Shown here one piece after another: positions 17,917-26,718 of a stretch of 45,171 bases of DNA. The DNA lies in contig JAAESJ010000067.1 of the NCBI GenBank assembly GCA_024229495.1, positions 1 to 45,171 on the forward strand. Reading direction: 5' to 3'. Position 1 is the stretch's first letter. The number at the start of each line of letters is the position of its first letter. This stretch comes from Verrucomicrobiaceae bacterium. Lineage in GTDB: Bacteria; Verrucomicrobiota; Verrucomicrobiia; Verrucomicrobiales; DEV007. A program made the translations under genes and the position numbers. A model generated the notes under the pieces. That model searched no databases. It saw only the letters and a program-made list of their open reading frames with translations, and was not told where the DNA came from.

Positions 17917-18558
17917 GTGCGTATCCTGATTACAGCGGGGCCAACCCGTGAGGCGATTGACCCGGTGCGATATATCTCCAACCGTTCCTCCGGCAGGATG
18001 GGTTATGCGCTTGCCCAACAGGCACATGCGCGTGGGCATGAAGTGTTGCTGGTGAGTGGCCCGGTCCCCATTGCCTCGCCGGAAGGTTGCCGGAAGGTGG
18101 CGGTGGAAAGCGCCGATGAAATGTTTGGTGCGGTTGCGCAAAATATTCATAGCGTGGACGCCGTTGTCATGTCGGCTGCAGTTGCTGATTATGCTCCCGT
18201 TCACACGGCTGAAAGGAAGATAAAGAAGTCTGACGGTGACCTCGTCATTGAACTTGGAAGAACCCGGGATATTCTTGCCGCGGTGCGGGATGAATTTGAT
18301 TTTAAAGGATTATTGGTTGGGTTTGCTGCTGAAACAGAGAACTTGAGGGAAAATGCGTTGGAGAAAATGAAGCGGAAAGGCTGCGACCTCGTAGTAGCCA
18401 ATGATGTGTCTCGTCGTGATATCGGCTTTGATAGTGAATACAATGAGGTGATAATTCTCGGAGCGGATGGCTCAGAGGAGGTGGTCAGCAGGCAGTTAAA
18501 GAAAGTTGTTGCCGGCGCAATCCTTGACGCGATGCAATACTGCGCGGAAAAAAAATAA
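17917..18558 (+). CDS. coaB: Phosphopantothenate--cysteine ligase (separate CoaB)
   Basis: Joins cysteine to 4'-phosphopantothenate with nucleotide triphosphate. It has 213 residues from a GTG: ITAGPTREAIDPVR (5-18), SNRSSGRMG (21-29), SAAVADY (86-92), KIKK (101-104), GFAAET (135-140) and NDVS (162-165). AGGA lies nine bases before the GTG, one of few Shine-Dalgarno-like sites here. It is separated from coaC by three bases and lies in the same frame, so a single stop codon splits what is usually one CoaBC protein. The next gene begins five bases after its stop. Confidence 0.93.
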   Translation: MRILITAGPTREAIDPVRYISNRSSGRMGYALAQQAHARGHEVLLVSGPVPIASPEGCRKVAVESADEMFGAVAQNIHSVDAVVMSAAVADYAPVHTAERKIKKSDGDLVIELGRTRDILAAVRDEFDFKGLLVGFAAETENLRENALEKMKRKGCDLVVANDVSRRDIGFDSEYNEVIILGADGSEEVVSRQLKKVVAGAILDAMQYCAEKK

Positions 18559-18563
18559 TATTG

Positions 18564-19325
18564 ATGAAGGAATTTTCGGATATCGCCGAGGAAGCCGCAA
18601 GAGCGGCCGGTAAGCTATTGCGTGAGCACTACGGTAATGACCAGGAGGTGGACGCCTTTGAGGATCACGACATCAAGCTTCACCTTGACGTTCGTTGCCA
18701 GGAATTGATTACCGGAATTATACTGGGCAGGTTTCCCGACCACAAGATTGTGGGCGAAGAGGGCAATGCCGGGGTGGAGGACAGCCAGTTTCAGTGGGTG
18801 GTGGATCCCATTGACGGCACGGTTAATTACTTTTTCGGCATCCCGCATTTCTGTGTTTCAATAGCCCTGCGCCGTGGTGAGAGTGACGACTGGGTTCTGG
18901 GTGTGATTTATGACCCGATGATGAATGAGTTGTGGAGCGTAGAGGCTGGAGGCATACCGGTGCTAAATGGCGTACCGATTCAGGCGAGTGGGCGCCAGGA
19001 GATGGCACAGGCAGTGGTGACCGTGGGCTTTTCAAAGACCAAGGCCTCAATGCAGGCAGGCTTTGAGCGTTACCGCGAGATTGCAAGCCAGGTGCGCAAG
19101 TCACGAATGATGGGCAGCGCGGCATTGGCCATGGCATATATTGCCTGTGGCCGGCTTGATGCATATATTGAGGAGGTTATCAGCCTTTGGGACATTGCTG
19201 CAGGAAGGCTATTGGTTGAGGCTGCAGGGGGGCGTGTTGAAATGGTGGCGAGTCCGATTGATTCCAGTAAGCTTTCAATTTGTGCATGGAATGGCAAGTT
19301 GCCGCTGCACGGAACCCTTGCTTGA
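18564..19325 (+). CDS. Inositol monophosphatase family phosphatase
   Basis: Mg2+-dependent phosphatase of the IMPase/SuhB superfamily, 253 residues. Metal-binding motifs are GEEG (64-67), DPIDGT (81-86) and WDIAAG (209-214), all intact. Substrate could be inositol-1-phosphate, histidinol phosphate or a related sugar phosphate, and the family signature cannot tell them apart. ATG at 18564 follows the coaB stop by five bases, and ispF starts 13 bases after it, so co-transcription is likely. Confidence 0.9.
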   Translation: MKEFSDIAEEAARAAGKLLREHYGNDQEVDAFEDHDIKLHLDVRCQELITGIILGRFPDHKIVGEEGNAGVEDSQFQWVVDPIDGTVNYFFGIPHFCVSIALRRGESDDWVLGVIYDPMMNELWSVEAGGIPVLNGVPIQASGRQEMAQAVVTVGFSKTKASMQAGFERYREIASQVRKSRMMGSAALAMAYIACGRLDAYIEEVISLWDIAAGRLLVEAAGGRVEMVASPIDSSKLSICAWNGKLPLHGTLA

Positions 19326-19338
19326 TTAAATAAGAAAA

Positions 19339-19815
19339 ATGGCAACACGATCAGGCATTGGATATGATGTGCACCGTCTGGCGAGCGGCAGGAAGCTTAT
19401 TCTTGGCGGTGTGGATATTCCCCACTCCCAAGGCCTTGAGGGGCATTCGGATGCTGATGTTCTTTGCCACGCAGCCGCAGATGCACTTCTTGGAGCAGTT
19501 GGCGAGCCGGATATAGGTCATTATTTTCCTCCATCGGACCCGTCGATCAAGGGAATCAGCAGCATTGAGATTCTCAGCAAGGTGGCTGAGATCTTTGCCG
19601 AGAAGAACGCTGAACTCATTAACCTGGATGTTACCTTAATTGCAGAAGCTCCGAAAATACTGCCGCATGTGCCGGCGATGAAGGAGAATATTGCCGGCGT
19701 TTTAAGCGTTGGCATCGGCCAGGTTGGCATCAAGGCGACAACCAGCGAGGGCATGGGCTTTGTCGGTCGGGGGGAAGGAATGGCAGCAATGGCTGTGGCT
19801 AGCGTGGAAGTCTAG
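19339..19815 (+). CDS. ispF: 2-C-methyl-D-erythritol 2,4-cyclodiphosphate synthase
   Basis: MEP-pathway enzyme making the cyclic diphosphate intermediate of isoprenoids; Zn2+-dependent trimer. It has 158 residues with GIGYDVHRL (metal ligands D10 and H12), EGHSDADVLCHAAADALLGA (H44) and KATTSEGMGFVGRGEG near the C-terminus. Last gene of the plus-strand run, converging on the large minus-strand gene 36 bp away. ispD is not adjacent. Confidence 0.96.
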   Translation: MATRSGIGYDVHRLASGRKLILGGVDIPHSQGLEGHSDADVLCHAAADALLGAVGEPDIGHYFPPSDPSIKGISSIEILSKVAEIFAEKNAELINLDVTLIAEAPKILPHVPAMKENIAGVLSVGIGQVGIKATTSEGMGFVGRGEGMAAMAVASVEV

Positions 19816-19851
19816 CCCGGTAATTGGCGCCGGAAAAAGTTGCCGGTCTCG

Positions 19852-22800
19852 TTAGGCTGCCAGGGCCACCCATTTCTCTGCTAGAGCCTTGAGATCAGGC
19901 GGATCGCCTTCGCTTTGCTCAAAATAGTAGCGCTCGAGTCTTTCTATTGCCTGCTTGAGTTGCGGATGAATATCGGCGGCAAGGGAATTCTCATCACGCA
20001 TCTTGTGAAGCAGCCCAATGACGGTAAATGGGGTGAGTTCATGCGGGACGGTGTAGCGGTTTTCCGGTTCGGTTTTCCCTGGCCCTGATGCCTTCCTGCC
20101 AAAGAACATCATCAGGATAAAGCCACACAGGAGCAGTATTCCAGCCCCTAGGATCAGTGGCAGCTTGTGGCTTGTTTCCCCATAGCTTGCATTGAGCGGA
20201 GTGATCTTCGTGGTCGCGACAAGGTCCGCGTCCTCATAACGCTGGTAGACGATGTCACTATCTTCAATTAATGGCTCCGGAAAGATGAACTCCTCTGGTT
20301 GTATTGCAGCTTCACCAGACGTGAAGGTCAGCATCCAAGTGCGCTCGCTGATTGGTGCCGCTGTTTGTGCTTCCGCATCGAGTTGCTGGACCGCGAGATC
20401 TCCCCCGGATGATTCCACTAACGTAAAATCCTGAGCGGGGAAGTTTAAAAGGTGTTGCAGGCTTGGGATGAGCCCGCTGGCCGTTGCCTTTACCTCGACC
20501 TCGATTTTTCCTTCCTGGGCTTTGCGTTCATCAAGGATCTGGATAATTTCCAGGTTTTTTGCCTGATGAGGATCTCCGGATTCCGGTTGTGCATCAATAG
20601 GGAGAGGGGAAGTTGCAACCGGCAGGATCACGAAACCGCTGGTGTCCAGAAAATCCAGGTCAATCTGTAGTGGCGGGACTTTGTCCACTTCGGGCGATCG
20701 TGCCTTGAGCAGCAGGTAAGCGTAAGGGGTAGTTCTCCAGCCCGGTCGTCCGCTTCCTCGTGAAGCGATCTTGTTATCGTGAAAGCTGACCGAACTGACT
20801 TCAAAATGATCAGAGAGTGCTGAACGGGCGGTTTCTTCAAATTTGTCACGGTAGTTTTGTGTCGGTCTGCCATAATTATAGGCGTAACTGGCATTGTTCT
20901 GATTGGTGAGGTATTTGGAAAATCCGCCAGCTTCACGCTCTATTTCCGTGGTGTGGCGAATGTCGACGAAGACGCCGAAGGGCTCGGTGTGCCCCACCGT
21001 GGGATTGCCGTCAATTCTTGCGACAAGTTGAATCTCGGTGACAAGGTCTTTGTAATAGTCAAAGACCTTGTGAGCCTCTGCTGCCTGCTCGTGCTTTCCC
21101 ACGATGGCAAGGCCGTGCTTAAGGTAGCGTTGCTTCAGCTCGGGTTTAACTGCACTAATACGGGCAGCGAGGGCATTGGCAAAGCGTGCCATATGGCGTT
21201 GTGAGGCGGCATCAGGGAGTTTTTCCAGAGCTTCCTTTATTAAAGCGATTTGGGCAGGTGAAGGCTGTTGTTTTTCGCGCAGTGCGCCGAGGTCACTAGC
21301 ACCGAGTGCGGCATACATCCAGTGTTCGTATACCTGGGTGGATTCATCGGCTTCACTTTCTGGAAGTGCCGCGGCATAAAAATCCGCTGCTTTGGAAAAC
21401 ATCCCGAAAGCTTCCTTACGCCTGATAGTAAATTCACTGTTATTGCCGTTTTCTTGCGAGAAATTATTCAGGTCAAGGGCAATACAGGCTCGAACCAGCC
21501 AAAGCCGCCAGTTTTCCGGGTGAATTTGCAGTGCATCAAGCACGATTGAGCCGGCATTGTCATAACCGCGGGTTACCTCGGCCATAATCTCGGCGTCTTT
21601 CCTCTTGGTCTTGAGATCCTGCTGGGTCTTGGGATTTCGCCACACGGTTGCCAGGTTGGTTCTCATTGTGGAGGCAATGGCTGCAACGGTCTTCGCTTCC
21701 ATGTTTTTGAAACTACCGAATATTTTATTAAGGGCTCCCAGCTTGTAGACTTCTGCCCTGCTGTGGATTTTGGTAAAAGCCTCGGAGAGCTTGGTTTGGT
21801 CAAGCTTTCCGGTTGGCAGGGATTGTAGTTTTTCTGCCCATACGGCGAGTTCGGAAAGGTTGCGTTCCTGTTTTGAACGGGTAAGGGGAATGGAGTTGGC
21901 ACGCTGGTTATAGCCGTACATGTATCCGTATTTGTAACTGCGGTTTCGACCGGAATTTGGATCGTGATTGTCCGCCCAGATCCTCAGGAACTCCTCTGCT
22001 AGTTTTTTACCGGCATCCGGGTGGCTGGAAGATATTTTTTCGATATAGGGAAACGCTTTTTCCGGCTCATTGACCTTGAGATAAAGCTGAGCATAGAGAG
22101 TGTAAAATCTTGGGCGCAGGTCAGCTTCAAGCAGGGCGATCCATTCTTCCCCCGGGCTTACCTTGAGCAGCTCGCCGGAAGCAATTGGTGCCGGCGTGCT
22201 GCTGCTGACTGTTTTGGAGGCAGTTGTTGGATTCTCGTAATACATGTTACCAAAACGATCCCAGCGCATCTTTGGTCCGAGAGTTTTACTGGTATCATAC
22301 CGATAACTTAATGTCCCTTCCCCGAGCCAGTTCAGGGCGAGCAGTGTCAATACCTTTGACCATGGCTTGAGCTGGACTTCCTTGGACTCAAGTAGAGCGC
22401 GCACCGCGGTTTTTTGTAGGGTCAGCCTTCGTAGTCGTTGCGTAGAGGCTCTTTCAGCACGGCCGCGTGAAGTCAACGCGCCAATGGTTGCTAAAACCTC
22501 CCTGCCACGCAGGGCATTCCCGGTGAAGCTCTGGCCGAGCCAGTCTTTGCCGAGATTTTCTTCGATTTGTGGCACGAGTTCAACGGCACGAGCCAGGGCA
22601 CTTTCCCTTGCATCTTCACTGCCTTCGGGATGAGCGAGGGCTGACTGTGTTGCCTGCCAGGCAGAAGAAAGGTGCCTTTTTTCCATTGTCTTTGCATGCA
22701 TGGCAACATGGTAGCTGGCGATCAGGTCAAGAGCTTGTGGATTGGCTTGCTGGGCTTCTTTGGGCAGGAAGACGCCTGCCTCAGAAGGCAACCCGGAGGC

Positions 22801-23616
22801 CATGAGAAGCCTCGCGGCATTAAGGCGCTTGTCATTGTCGCCCGTGCCTCCAAGCTTGGCACTTCCGGCGGTGAGGATTTCCACAATGACATCTGGAAAG
22901 TGCCCGGCCGCCACGGCAGCCTTCAGCAGGGTGCCGAGTTTCGGCAACAGTGTTTTGGCATGTAGCGCCCCCGGACAGGAGTCGGCAAGGGCAACGATAT
23001 CGGCTGGAGAAAGGAAGTTTTTCTCGGCAAATTTCGGGTTTGAGGGTGTCACCACTGCGCCTGGCTGCAACTTGACCCGGGGCGGGCGAGCAAGGGCATC
23101 CAGCATCAACCCGTAGGCCTTGAGTGCATTCTCGGGTTTCTGAAACTGGGAATGGAAGAAAACACCGACTGCCGGCCAGTCGCCACGGGCGACATCCAGG
23201 GTGAGTTGCTCAAGGGCAATGTCGGCGGGATTCTTTTTTACCGGCGTGCTTCCGCCTCCAGGCTTTTGATCTTCCTGAGTATGTGCCTTTGGCTTGTCAG
23301 TTGGTTCGCGATGGATCCAGTTTTTCAGGATATTTGAAGGACGACGATCAAAGGCGACCTTTGCAAATTTAGCCAATAGCAGGGCATCCTTGTCCGGCGG
23401 CCTCGCTGAAGATTTCACTGACGGCGTGCCTCCCGTCGACCTATTCTTGCCCTGGATCCCCTCCGCGATTGCAGCAGCATTTTCCGGTTTCTCTTTCTGC
23501 CCGGCAATTACTGCAGGAGCACCTTGCAGTGGCTTTGGTGCCCGTAACGTCCTTTGTCCCATCAGCAAGGCCGTGGAAAGAATTAACGAGAGTCCAATGA
23601 GGTAAGTGGAGGTCAT
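19852..23616 (-). CDS. Giant exported, C-terminally anchored protein of the MoxR/VWA cluster
   Basis: A 1254-residue protein. It has an N-terminal signal (about 4-20), a basic Pro/Lys-rich segment, a long helical-repeat region resembling TPR/solenoid (about 130-860) and a beta-rich part (about 880-1130). One membrane helix (about 1152-1173) and an 81-residue cytoplasmic tail containing TPFTVIGLLHKMRD complete it. A Tyr-rich patch, YKYGYMYGYN, lies near mid-protein. No catalytic motif was recognised. Last gene of the cluster and in the place where a BatD-like protein would be expected; homology to BatD is not evident. The start is ATG 23616; a TTG at 23634 is possible. Probably a scaffold or receptor across periplasm and membrane. 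Confidence 0.75.
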   Translation of the reverse strand: MTSTYLIGLSLILSTALLMGQRTLRAPKPLQGAPAVIAGQKEKPENAAAIAEGIQGKNRSTGGTPSVKSSARPPDKDALLLAKFAKVAFDRRPSNILKNWIHREPTDKPKAHTQEDQKPGGGSTPVKKNPADIALEQLTLDVARGDWPAVGVFFHSQFQKPENALKAYGLMLDALARPPRVKLQPGAVVTPSNPKFAEKNFLSPADIVALADSCPGALHAKTLLPKLGTLLKAAVAAGHFPDVIVEILTAGSAKLGGTGDNDKRLNAARLLMASGLPSEAGVFLPKEAQQANPQALDLIASYHVAMHAKTMEKRHLSSAWQATQSALAHPEGSEDARESALARAVELVPQIEENLGKDWLGQSFTGNALRGREVLATIGALTSRGRAERASTQRLRRLTLQKTAVRALLESKEVQLKPWSKVLTLLALNWLGEGTLSYRYDTSKTLGPKMRWDRFGNMYYENPTTASKTVSSSTPAPIASGELLKVSPGEEWIALLEADLRPRFYTLYAQLYLKVNEPEKAFPYIEKISSSHPDAGKKLAEEFLRIWADNHDPNSGRNRSYKYGYMYGYNQRANSIPLTRSKQERNLSELAVWAEKLQSLPTGKLDQTKLSEAFTKIHSRAEVYKLGALNKIFGSFKNMEAKTVAAIASTMRTNLATVWRNPKTQQDLKTKRKDAEIMAEVTRGYDNAGSIVLDALQIHPENWRLWLVRACIALDLNNFSQENGNNSEFTIRRKEAFGMFSKAADFYAAALPESEADESTQVYEHWMYAALGASDLGALREKQQPSPAQIALIKEALEKLPDAASQRHMARFANALAARISAVKPELKQRYLKHGLAIVGKHEQAAEAHKVFDYYKDLVTEIQLVARIDGNPTVGHTEPFGVFVDIRHTTEIEREAGGFSKYLTNQNNASYAYNYGRPTQNYRDKFEETARSALSDHFEVSSVSFHDNKIASRGSGRPGWRTTPYAYLLLKARSPEVDKVPPLQIDLDFLDTSGFVILPVATSPLPIDAQPESGDPHQAKNLEIIQILDERKAQEGKIEVEVKATASGLIPSLQHLLNFPAQDFTLVESSGGDLAVQQLDAEAQTAAPISERTWMLTFTSGEAAIQPEEFIFPEPLIEDSDIVYQRYEDADLVATTKITPLNASYGETSHKLPLILGAGILLLCGFILMMFFGRKASGPGKTEPENRYTVPHELTPFTVIGLLHKMRDENSLAADIHPQLKQAIERLERYYFEQSEGDPPDLKALAEKWVALAA

Positions 23617-23793
23617 GAAGTTGACGGGAAGCAATGAGATGATTGCTAATGATAGCTTTTCCCGGAGGTATATTTACGATCCAATCCCATCCGGTGGAGG
23701 GGCTTCACCGGCTCCCCGGGAGTCCTTGGCTTTCTTGCCTGTTTTCTTCGCTTTGCCGACCCGACCGGGACTGATTCCGCTACCGCAGCCTTG

Positions 23794-24387
23794 TCATTGA
23801 CTTGGCAGTGGCAGGCCCTGTAATTCGCCCAGGTCAACACGGGCAAGCTTGATTGCAGCCTCCAGATTTTCCCTCGCTTTTTCTTCAGCTTCCGGTTGAC
23901 CCGTCTGCGCTGAAAATTCTGCAGCGGCTCGGTAATTTTGCCTGGAGGATTCAATGACTGGCTCCCAGATTTCTTTTGCGTGACCCTCCAGCCGAAGCAG
24001 CCAGGTCATATAATATTGCGCATTGGCGAGGGTCGACTTGGTTTCGGCAATCAATGCCGGGGGGGTTGCTGTATTTTTCCCAAGGTCATCCAGCAGTGAA
24101 ACAAGGTCTTTATGGGCTTGAGGCAATCCTGAGCATTGCATTTGCGCTTTCGCTTTTTCCAGTCGCAACCTAGGTATCTCCTTTGCTTGGCCGGGAGGCA
24201 TTTCACTGATTGCCTGATCAAACGCGGTGACAGCTTCTGAGAATTGCTCTGCGTCAAGGTGCGCCTTGGCTCTTGCAATATGCGCGGCAACATCATCTGC
24301 CCGGAGCTTGTCCTGACCGGGTCCGTAGTGGTAAGCGGCAGCGGCAAGCGGAACCAGCAGCCACAGTAATATGAAAGACTTGCTCAT
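23794..24387 (-). CDS. TPR protein, BatC-like
   Basis: A 197-residue exported protein. The hydrophobic N-terminal segment (4-20) is followed by TPR-like helices (about 30-70, AHIARAKAHLDAEQFSEAVT, and 90-115), then a helical C-terminal half ending LPLPSQ. Small TPR proteins of this type (BatC) accompany VWA proteins in bat operons. After the UGA stop the same frame continues for 40 codons to TAA at 23674-23676. That tail is Lys/Gly/Ala/Pro-rich (for example GKAKKTGKKAKD), so the annotated end may not be the natural one. It starts 39 bases after the MMPL gene. Confidence 0.8.
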   Translation of the reverse strand: MSKSFILLWLLVPLAAAAYHYGPGQDKLRADDVAAHIARAKAHLDAEQFSEAVTAFDQAISEMPPGQAKEIPRLRLEKAKAQMQCSGLPQAHKDLVSLLDDLGKNTATPPALIAETKSTLANAQYYMTWLLRLEGHAKEIWEPVIESSRQNYRAAAEFSAQTGQPEAEEKARENLEAAIKLARVDLGELQGLPLPSQ

Positions 24388-24426
24388 GGGAATTAGTTAG
24401 AGAGTTTAAGTTCTCAGCTATGAGGT

Positions 24427-26718
24427 TCAAGATAATTTCGACTTGCTGCTGAAAAGCTTAAGCAGTGCGGGGAGGATGATAAGGTCAGCAACCAGTGCTG
24501 CCGCAAGAGTGGTGCAGGCAACTGCTGTAAAGGAGCGATACATTGGCAGGGAACTGAAGAGGATGCTGCCCAGGCCGCAGAGCATAACTGTCGTGGTGAT
24601 GACAAGGACCTGCCCGACACGCATAAAGCTGCAGCTGAGGGCGTCGTTGGTGTTCATTCCGCTCGAGCGTTCCGTGATGTAACGACTGAGGAAATGGATG
24701 GAATCATCGGCGGCAATACCTACACAGATGGTGAATGCACAGACGATTTCCAGGGAAAGAGGAATGTTCAAGAGTGCAAGGCCGGCGGCACAGGCCAGCA
24801 AAGGAAACAAGTTTGGCAGCATTGCGATTAACCCGACGCGCAACGAGCGGTAAGCCAAGGTAATCATGGCCAGGATGATTCCAACCGCAACGGCAAGACT
24901 GCGGGCCAGGTCGGTGACCATGCGGTGCAGGTATCGCCCCTGGCTGACGGCTCCTCCTGCAAGGCCGAAAACGTAATCAGGATAGTCCTTGTTGAGAGCT
25001 TCCAGTCGTTCCTGCAGGAGATCGTAAACAGGCACATATTTGGCGACTCCGAGATCCTGAACGCGCACAGAAATGATGGCACTATTTAGATCAGGTCGGT
25101 AGAATGACCTTACCGCTTTGGCAAACCCGGGCGCATTGACGTCAAGCAGGCGCCGGCTGATTGTGGGGCTGTTTTCCATGTCGGGGAGCGAGGTGAGCAT
25201 GGTGCGAATGGAGAGCGGTTTGCTGAGAAGAGGATGGCCCGAATTCATGGCCTTGGTTTCTTGGCGCACCTTCTCCACCAGATTTTCTATTGCAGCCATC
25301 ACCTGTAACCTTTCTTTGCCATCCTGTTTCCATTTCAAGGCTATTTTTACTACTTGTATTCCACCCATCTTGGCATCCGCGTCAGCCAGTGCAGCCGAGG
25401 TTTCGCTGTTGTCAGGCAATTGATTCCGCAGAAAAATATCGGGTTTAAGGGTGGAGGTTAACCACCCGAAAGCAATGGTAAGAAGGGTGGCCGCTGCGAC
25501 CACGGTTGATGCACGCGTGATGACGAGGTTGATAAAACCCTGGAAGAAAGCGGCAAGTCGTTTGCTCCTGAAGCCGTCCGGTTTCTTTGATTTTCTACCG
25601 GGGAACAGGCGCTTGAATTTTTGCGTTAGAGATAGTTCCAGGTTCTCCGTGGCGGAATACCTGGTCATGATCGGGAGAATGAGCATGACTGCCGCGAAGG
25701 TGAGTAACGTGCCGATTGCGCAGTCACGGCCGAAGTCACTGATCATTTTAGATTCGGCAATCATGAGAGATCCGAATCCTGCAGTGGTCGTGAGTGCTGA
25801 TAACATGCAGGGAATTCCAAGCTTTTGAAGGGCGGATGCCGTGGCATGCCTGGCATCCAATCCACCCTTACGTTCGCGATTCAGCTGCAAAACAACATGG
25901 GCTGCATTCGTGAACCCGATCATTGCCAGGATCATAGGCATGACAACCATGGACGGGCTGTTGAGATGTTCACCTGTGAATCCGAGGAACCCCAGCGTCC
26001 ACAAAAGGCCGATTGAGGGCGGTGCGGTTACCACGATCGTGGTAATCAGGCCGCGGAAAAACAGCAGGGCGAGAATGGCCGCAAGGCTGTATCCAATGAT
26101 CTGGAAACGGCGCTGTTCAATTTTCATCGCGTCGCGCCTTGCAATGTCAATCGGCAGCAGCCCGATCAGCCTTGCGCGAACAGGGGAGGCTTCTTCACTT
26201 AATTCGAGAGTTCTCTCAATTGTCCCAACCGCTTCCCTCATCTGGCCCCGATCGGTTAACCTGATGCTCAGTGGAACGAGAGCCGTCCGGGCATCAAGGG
26301 AGAGCAGGTTGCCGGCGATCACGGGGTTTTTCAGTGCCCGCTTGCGGCAGGCTTCATGCTCGGCAAGATCGGCTCCTGAGCCGGGCAACATTGGTATCAG
26401 TAGTCCGTCAGCGGGAATTTTAATGACTTCCGGAAGAGCCCGAACCCTTTCCAGCAGAATCTTGAAGGCGAGCGTGGCATCGGGATCAAAGAGGTCACCG
26501 CCCCGGGGGCAGTCAATAAGCAACAGTATATCGGAGCCATCGGAACCGAAGTTTTTGTTTATCTGCTCCCTGAAGTTACGGTCAGATTTTGGTGCCGGGT
26601 TTGTTTTTTTCCTTTCTGTGCGTTCCTGGGTGGCACCCAGGACGGCAATGGCGCTGATCAGGACAATGCCGCAAATTGCTGCCCATGGCCGGTTTGCCGG
26701 GAGTTGGAACAAGCTCAT
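24427..26718 (-). CDS. MMPL/RND superfamily transporter in the VWA cluster
   Basis: A 763-residue inner-membrane protein with the RND internal duplication. One N-terminal helix precedes a periplasmic domain (about 30-205), then a group of helices (about 208-345). A second periplasmic domain (about 420-610) is followed by a second helix group (about 615-755). It is shorter than HAE-type pumps and fits the MMPL/SSD branch that moves lipids, hopanoids or polyketide-like molecules. ADDSIHF (about 691-697) is in the position of the intramembrane charged residues of the family. Its ATG overlaps the upstream VWA stop by four bases (ATGA), so it belongs to that operon. Substrate unknown. Confidence 0.88.
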   Translation of the reverse strand: MSLFQLPANRPWAAICGIVLISAIAVLGATQERTERKKTNPAPKSDRNFREQINKNFGSDGSDILLLIDCPRGGDLFDPDATLAFKILLERVRALPEVIKIPADGLLIPMLPGSGADLAEHEACRKRALKNPVIAGNLLSLDARTALVPLSIRLTDRGQMREAVGTIERTLELSEEASPVRARLIGLLPIDIARRDAMKIEQRRFQIIGYSLAAILALLFFRGLITTIVVTAPPSIGLLWTLGFLGFTGEHLNSPSMVVMPMILAMIGFTNAAHVVLQLNRERKGGLDARHATASALQKLGIPCMLSALTTTAGFGSLMIAESKMISDFGRDCAIGTLLTFAAVMLILPIMTRYSATENLELSLTQKFKRLFPGRKSKKPDGFRSKRLAAFFQGFINLVITRASTVVAAATLLTIAFGWLTSTLKPDIFLRNQLPDNSETSAALADADAKMGGIQVVKIALKWKQDGKERLQVMAAIENLVEKVRQETKAMNSGHPLLSKPLSIRTMLTSLPDMENSPTISRRLLDVNAPGFAKAVRSFYRPDLNSAIISVRVQDLGVAKYVPVYDLLQERLEALNKDYPDYVFGLAGGAVSQGRYLHRMVTDLARSLAVAVGIILAMITLAYRSLRVGLIAMLPNLFPLLACAAGLALLNIPLSLEIVCAFTICVGIAADDSIHFLSRYITERSSGMNTNDALSCSFMRVGQVLVITTTVMLCGLGSILFSSLPMYRSFTAVACTTLAAALVADLIILPALLKLFSSKSKLS

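Noticed and set aside
23646-23954. 102-codon minus-strand frame across the end of the TPR gene
   Set aside because: It overlaps the TPR gene out of frame. The in-frame continuation of the TPR gene itself is a better reading of this stretch.
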